A program made the position numbers and the translations under genes. A stretch of DNA of 64,000 nucleotides, from the NCBI RefSeq assembly GCF_036320965.1, contig NC_092257.1, positions 16,497,913 to 16,561,912 on the forward strand. Reading direction: 5' to 3'. This DNA comes from Panulirus ornatus (lineage: Eukaryota; Arthropoda; Malacostraca; Decapoda; Palinuridae). Positions 58,900 through 64,000 of this stretch are shown in pieces (the first letter of the stretch is position 1; every line of letters begins with the position of its first letter). The notes below the pieces were generated by a model, which worked only from the letters and a program-made list of their open reading frames with translations, searched no databases and was not told where the DNA came from.

Positions 58900-61800
58900 T
58901 AACGCTACCTCGCAAACGCGGGAGACAGCGACAAAGTATAAAAAAAAAAAAAAAAAACAATAACGATAATAATGTGCTGAGAGGTGCAACTGGAGGGATG
59001 TCTGATCATTATCTTGTGGAGGCTAAGGTGAAGATTTGTATGGGTTTTCAGAAAAGAAGAGTGAATGTTGGGGTGAAGAGGGTGGTGAGAGTAAGTGAGC
59101 TTGGGAAGGAGACTTTTTCTTCATACTTGATCACAGTTTCCTGGGTTAACAAGGTAGCACAAGGAACAGACAAAGAAAGGCTGCATCAGCCCACATCCAT
59201 TCCCTAGCTGTCATGTGTAATGCACTGAAACCACAGCTCCCTATCCCTACCCTGGACACTTCACATGCCCTAGTTCAGTCCACTGACAGCACATTGACCC
59301 CTGTATACATCATTCCAATTCAATCTATCCCATGCATGCCTTTCACCCTACAGCCTGTTCAGGCCCCAATCACAAAAATACTTTTTTTTATTCCATCCTT
59401 CTATCCAATTTGGTCTCCACATTCTCCTTATTCCCTTACTCATTCTCTCCATGTCAAAACCATTTCAGCATACCCTTTTTAGCTTTTACAACCTCTCTTT
59501 TTATCACCACATAATGTAATATAATATATTATAATATAACATAATGATATTATAATAATAATAATAATAACAATAATAATAATAATAATAATATTAATAG
59601 TGATGAATGAAAAAATATTAACTATTCAAAAGTAACGAAAAAAAGGAAAAGGTAATTCCTATCTTTATATATTCTATTTCTTAATTTGGTTGCAGTTCCA
59701 CTGATTAATAAATGTACTGATAAATACTCATATGTACTTCTCTGAGCCTCAACACCATTCTGTATCAACTGTCTAGTGTCTATTTACGGAAATCCAAATC
59801 ATGTGGAAATAATTCATGCATTTCAAAAGCCATCTGAATCAACCCCTTCCCTTAGATTCAATTTTGAAATGTTTAAATACGAGCAAAGTTACAAATGTTA
59901 TCATTTTAGAAAACATGCCATGTGGAAATGAACTGATACTGTGAATACCAGTTACCTCTGCAAATGCAAAGATATTTAGAAAACAGGCCTGTAAATTTTT
60001 AGATTGTAAAAAAAGAAAACAATGATGGAGAAAAAATGACAACTTATAAGGGAATGCACAAATCATATTCTCTTACTTCATAGCTTGACATAGGATATAA
60101 TTCATGATTTTGATTATTTCCTGATACTACTGCAAACATTTGCTCTGTATATGTACCAGTCTTCACATACCATGTCAAATATTTCTTGTAAAGCAAAGAG
60201 TTAAAATACTGCAATATATTCAAATGTTCATCAAATGCATAACTGACAATGCTATTACCTGCACAAACAATTGATTAGGCAAGTGTAACACAAAGAAAGA
60301 TTAGTCCAATTCATGGTATTAGTTAAACTATCTGAGTCAGAGCTTGTTTCCTCTTCAGATGAAGAATTGTCTTCATTTTTGTGATAGTCATAACAATCAC
60401 AAAAACGTGGGAAAGCAAGAGGAAATAAGCCAGAAACTTGCACCTCTTCTGAAAGATGCCTATCCTTGCTGTTGCTTGCTCATGTAAATAAATGTTCATG
60501 CTGCCATCTATTAATAGAAATGACACCTCCCACGCTCTTGACATTGGGAATAACAAAAATATATCTAGAATAAGGCTTAGTCCTCTGTTCTTGACACAAC
60601 CCTACTAATGCGGGAAATGGTAAATATGTATAAAAGAAAGAAAAATAGAAATCCATGAATAATCCTGGGATAATTTTCAGAATATAAGCAACCCAGGTTA
60701 ACTCAGGATAATAATTACCTATGCAAAAGCTCAGCCTCAGTATACTCTGGATAATAAGAGAAGGAGCTAATTCACATATATGAATTTCATTTGTATACAT
60801 GAGGGTGAAAGTAGAAAGCCCAGTCTTTAAACTTCCATATTAAGATGATTCTCTGCAAGATTGACACGCTAAGTACAGTGTGCAAATCAAATCCACATAA
60901 AGTAGATATACTGTAGGTAATACACATGGAAAATGAAATGATTGTCATACGGTCAAGTATAAGAAAACTCATGGGATGATCCTTGAATTTCTCTAAAAGA
61001 GAGTTGGACTGCTTACTATATGGTGTATCAGACCAGCCAGACAGCACAAAAAAAACAAGTTCAGACCAGTTAGGATGCACAACATAAAGCAAGTTCAGAC
61101 CACCAGCATCAAACAGGCCTTCAACAAAGAAATACAAATGAAACTACCGTATGACATGGTAGAGAAACAATAATAAGAGAAACAATAAAAGATAATCCAG
61201 CAATAATACTTACAATATCAGGTGATGAGATGATCAAATCCTGGTCCAAGTGTCGTTTACTTTTGAGGGAATTAATGACATGGATCCTCTCAGATCCTGT
61301 CTGAAATGGTTGGAAGAGCTCCAGTAGAATAATTCCTAAATTGTGCATATCACTCTGGAAACAAGCAAAGAAAACTGAGGTAATATTCTTTGTAAGTAAA
61401 TGTTTCATATATCAAAAGTATTTACCACTTCATAAACAGACAGTCATGTCTAATAACAGAGATCTTACAAAATTAACTGACAGCATTAAACATAAACTTG
61501 TCTGCACTATACATACTTTATTCGGCTCATTTAAGAAAAATGAAAATCAAACTTACATTACTTCTTTTATATCACAGGCTTGTTATTGACTCAGTTCTTC
61601 ATAAAATGCATATCTAGAGAGCAACATAAAATGAGTTCTGAACACTGGAAAAGCTACTTCTTCCCTATAAGGGTTATAAAGGAAGGACTACTTTACATTG
61701 TTCAACACCATCTCCCTTCAAGAAACGTGGCTTTATGTCAGTGTTGTCCAACTGGGGTACAATGTGTACCCCTGAGGGTACATAGCATTGTTCAAAGGGG

Positions 61801-63479
61801 TACAAGAGAAGATAATGAATTTTTCTAGATATCCATGAGTGGACTTGGCAGCAAATGGAACCATTGAAAGCAGAAATGACTCAAATGGTGGGGAATGGGG
61901 CTGAGGTCCTGGGAGCAATGAAGAATGCGTGGAAAGAGAGAGCATTGGCTTGGTTAGCACAAAAGGTTATCTTTGAAGGAATGGCAGTTCCAACAATATT
62001 ATATGGTTGCGAGGCATAGGCTATAGATAGGGTTGTACGCATGATGGTAGATATGCTGGAAATGAAATGTTTGAGGACAATATAGTGTTTCTGAACATAC
62101 GAGCTACCAAGCTACCATACCTTGGCATCATAATGACCAATCTTGAGTTCTGGAGCTGCATAGATTGGTGTGCCTACACCATGAGTATTTAGTGCATGCT
62201 CCAATATTGGTGTCAGGGTAGACTGGTCTATATCTGTCTCTCCACTTCTGCTGGCAATTACTTCTGGCAGTGGGCGAGCAAGCCCAAAGTCACCTAGTTG
62301 AATATGCCTTCCATCAAGTGTGAAGAATATATTAGCTGGCTGAAACAGAAGGAAAATACTGAAAAAAACATTGGCTATTTCAGATAAAGTTGACGGTGAA
62401 AATATCATTAGCACTTAGTGCATCAGAATGAAATCTGTTAACATTGTCAAGCAACAGGCAATGGGGATCACACTTAGGCACTTGAAACTTTCTTACCTTA
62501 GATTTTGCAATTGAATCCGGCATAAATTTTTCTACTTTTTTTCATCCTTTACTTGAAAGGAATGAGTTTTGGTCCTTAAAACAAAAAAAAAATATGTAAT
62601 GACAAGATACTTTTAAAAAATCCTAAATAACAAATCAATAAATTGGTAAATAAACCTTGATTGATATAGCTTACCTTTACATCTCGATGTATAATATTCT
62701 GTGAGTGGATGTACTGAATAGCCATGAGCATCTGCTTGAACAGGCCAAGGCATTCACTTTGATCTACAGAGAATCGTTTGCCCTCAGAACCAGAAGTGTG
62801 AAATTCACTGCGACGTTGTAGCCAGTCTTTTAAAGATTCACCACAAAGTCCCATTTGGATAAAAAGGGTCATTTGAGGCATATGAGAATGTCTCTGAAGC
62901 TGTTGTTCTCTGTTTGCAAGAGGGTGGTAAGACATAATAGGTTTTCCACAAGCCTCATAAGAAGATATGCCAGAATATCTGGACTGACTCCATACTGCAA
63001 CTGCATCTTTTTCACTAGAGACATCTACAATATTTTCAAAACTCGAGGAACCTGATTTTTTTGACCAAGACCTGAAGCTTGTTTGACTTTTAATCTCACT
63101 GCTGTTACGATCATTATCACAAAATACTATACTTTCATCTGATGAACTTTTTGTATGAAAGTTTTCTTTGCTGCTGAATTTGTTAAAACTAAATGAGCTA
63201 TCATCAATGGGCTGATAAGAATTTACAGTTGAAACTTTCCTTCTGTTAACAAACTCTAGGCTTTTTTGAAAGCTGTGACTATGAGCAGATTCCCTCTTCT
63301 TATTGCCCACTATTTCTAAACCACAAAAGTTACAATTCATTTCTCCATTTTCTTTATACACAATATTACAAGTTCGGGGGACATTAGGTGTGTAAGTGAT
63401 TTTATTCTTTGACATGTTCTCTTCTTGGAAAGATATTCCACCCGATGTTTCTTCATCAACTTCTTCGCCTTCTGATGTG
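57169..63479 (-). CDS. HRI-like eIF2-alpha kinase gene, 5' part missing
   Basis: Four exons join in phase to 521 residues. The first visible exon has a long Ser-rich kinase insert, then the LFIQMGLCGESLKDWLQRR block typical of eIF2-alpha kinases and the catalytic loop IIHRDVK. The next exon supplies PANIFF, LGDFGLARP (the DFG Asp) and THGVGTPIYAAPEL. Then YDAK joined to SDMHNLGIILLELFQPF is very close to vertebrate HRI. The C-terminus has the GKRPSASEVL block of lobe end, followed by a coiled-coil-like KEENLKLKEMVAKLQEQI. PERK and GCN2 do not have this C-terminal arrangement. Such kinases phosphorylate eIF2-alpha Ser51 to lower translation under stress; HRI responds to heme loss and mitochondrial stress. 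The glycine loop and VAIK lysine are not in the window, so heme-binding features cannot be judged. Confidence 0.88.
58290..58510. repeat. Unnamed interspersed repeat, copy 2
   Basis: AGTCTCCATAACTGGTAAAC and CTCCAGTGCTGCTTCATAGC, then ACTACTTCTACCCAATGTTC, in the same order as at 50960-51190. It lies in the last intron of the kinase gene. Confidence 0.7.
58903..58958 (+). mobile_element. RTE-like LINE 3' tail only
   Basis: Only the last 36 bp of the LINE (CGCTACCTCGCAAACGCGGG, then AGACAGCGACAAAGTAT) and poly-A, preceded by an AAT-rich tract. Confidence 0.85.
58971..59113 (+). mobile_element. RTE-like LINE fragment starting in the endonuclease end
   Basis: Encodes NVLRGATGGMSDHYLVEAKV through ELGKET. 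Its left border matches the left border of the 15.9-kb copy to within a few bases. It directly follows the poly-A of the tail fragment at 58903. Confidence 0.88.
59118..59525 (-). mobile_element. Old LINE 3' relic, minus orientation
   Basis: Plus strand shows TTAACAAGGTAGCACAAGGA, CATGTGTAATGCACTGAAAC and CAGGCCCCAATCACAAAAAT, as in the relics at 18.5 and 31.3 kb. An AT- and AAT-rich tract follows. Confidence 0.75.
59530..61210. other. Kinase last intron, nothing recognised except a SINE fragment
   Basis: AT-rich DNA with an AAT tract at 59548-59592. A SINE fragment occupies about 60570-60645. Confidence 0.5.
60570..60645 (+). mobile_element. LINE-tailed SINE fragment
   Basis: TTAGTCCTCTGTTCTTGACA and CTACTAATGCGGGAAATGGT match the 3' third of the SINE, in the opposite orientation to the 54-kb copies. 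Confidence 0.75.
61214..61354 (-). CDS. HRI-like kinase, C-lobe exon
   Basis: Acceptor TTGTTTCCAG, donor GTAAGT, phase 0 on both sides, 47 codons. It encodes SDMHNLGIILLELFQPFQTG and ERIHVINSLK, the segment most diagnostic for HRI. Confidence 0.93.
61825..62095 (+). mobile_element. Decayed LINE fragment in kinase intron
   Basis: Matches the RT C-terminal region of the 15.9-kb copy: TAGATATCCATGAGTGGACT, ATGGAACCATTGAAAGC, GTTCCAACAATATTATATGG and TTGAGGACAATATAG. It lies between the C-lobe and activation-loop exons and has no usable frame. Confidence 0.85.
62121..62339 (-). CDS. HRI-like kinase, DFG and activation-loop exon
   Basis: Acceptor TTCTGTTTCAG, donor GTATGG, phase 0 on both sides, 73 codons. 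It encodes PANIFFTLDGRHIQLGDFG, a loop of about 30 residues rich in Thr and Ser, and VGTPIYAAPELKIGHYDAK. Confidence 0.93.
62675..63479 (-). CDS. HRI-like kinase, insert and catalytic-loop exon
   Basis: Acceptor TTTCTTTCAG at 63480-63482 (phase 2), donor GTAAGC after HRDVK (phase 0). 268 codons. About 195 residues of Ser-, Lys- and Asn-rich kinase insert precede LFIQMGLCGESLKDWL; a CNFCGLEIV segment in the insert has two cysteines. The exon ends exactly between HRDVK and PAN. Confidence 0.9.
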
Positions 63480-63491
63480 CTGAAAGAAAAA

Positions 63492-63560
63492 ATAAAGTAC
63501 ACCTTGAGTAATCATCAAATTCTTCACCTTCTGAAGATCTTTCTTTTTTTCTTACTTGTT
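63492..63560 (-). other. Duplicated copy of the exon's 5' coding end
   Basis: The minus strand encodes RSSEGEEFDDYS just upstream of the exon starting TSEGEEVDEETSGG. At DNA level 23 bp differ at about two positions. Whether it is itself coding is unclear, because only about 23 bp separate a possible donor from the acceptor. Confidence 0.45.
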
Positions 63561-63569
63561 TGCTTTTTC

Positions 63570-63760
63570 TATGTGAGTAAGGTGTTACCAGGAACAGGAA
63601 AAGAATTGGCCTCATTCACCCACATCTACTCTCACGCTGCAATGCAATGAAACCAGAAGCCCCAATCCACAACCTTGCCATAGTTTCCAGAGTGCTTCAC
63701 ATGACCTGGCTCATGCAACTGACAGCACATCACCTGTATACACTAAAAACCTCATATGAA
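63570..63760 (-). mobile_element. Old LINE 3' relic
   Basis: Plus strand: GTAAGGTGTTACCAGGAACA, TGCAATGAAACCAGAAGCCC and ACTGACAGCACATCACCTGT follow the order of the LINE 3' UTR relics. Confidence 0.65.
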
Positions 63761-63799
63761 TAAATATATCATTGTAGTGTTCTGGGACTGCCTGCAAGT

Positions 63800-64000
63800 G
63801 GTAGCATCATGAGCAAGGAGTCACCTTTCATGGAAGGAAGCACAGAAAGAGTGGATGATGATTTTGGAAGAAACTTGAGTGATTCGAAGATTAGAGAAAA
63901 TAAGAAATTGTACTGGAAGGAGAAAAAGGCAAGAGGGGGATGTAAGGGTGGGAATGTAAATGTGAGAAGTAAACAAGAGGAGTTGCTGAATCAAAATAAG
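63800..64000 (+). mobile_element. Decayed LINE fragment at window edge
   Basis: GAGAAAATAAGAAATTGTAC, TGGAAGGAGAAAAAGGCAAG and GTGAGAAGTAAACAAGAGGA match the linker region (FRENKKMFWKEVNK) of the 15.9-kb copy. It runs off the right edge. Confidence 0.6.

Noticed and set aside
61341..61589. Short plus-strand frame over the kinase C-lobe exon
   Set aside because: Antisense to a well-supported exon and without motifs.

Overview
This window is a piece of a repeat-rich animal nuclear genome, most probably a decapod crustacean. That is an inference from three things: intron-split genes with GT-AG junctions, very long (TA)n, (CT)n and (CA)n microsatellites, and dense interspersed repeats of types I associate with decapods. 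Three protein genes can be rebuilt exon by exon. They look unrelated and do not form an operon or pathway.

Layout: (1) 1-10.9 kb, + strand: the 3' six exons of a family-92 glycosyltransferase gene. Its 6.4-kb intron carries a separate same-strand reading frame (3481-5772) built from a QDHVQPRQ minisatellite and three copies of a KH-like module, interrupted by two TAG codons. (2) 11-25 kb: intergenic, dominated by five or more copies of one RTE-like non-LTR retrotransposon (LINE), one of them with its 5' part inverted. (3) 27.2-40.3 kb, - strand: a complete seven-exon gene for an isopenicillin-N-synthase-like 2-oxoglutarate/Fe(II) oxygenase of 326 residues, with minisatellites in several introns. 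One minisatellite repeats the splice donor of exon 2 six times. (4) 40.4-57 kb: intergenic, holding a decayed Jockey-like LINE split by a tRNA-derived SINE, a second LINE copy with an inverted 5' part, a cluster of a second SINE family, and a Penelope-like GIY-YIG fragment. (5) 57.2-63.5 kb, - strand: the 3' four exons of an eIF2-alpha kinase most like HRI (EIF2AK1); its N-lobe exons lie beyond the right edge.

The repeats appear to form one system. The LINE supplies reverse transcriptase. A 230-240-bp SINE family has a 3' end resembling the LINE 3' end, so it is probably mobilised by it. Most element boundaries coincide with (TA)n tracts. I found no CRISPR array, rRNA gene or functional tRNA gene, and no prokaryotic-type system. 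Exon borders were set by reading frame and GT-AG agreement only; no transcript evidence was available.
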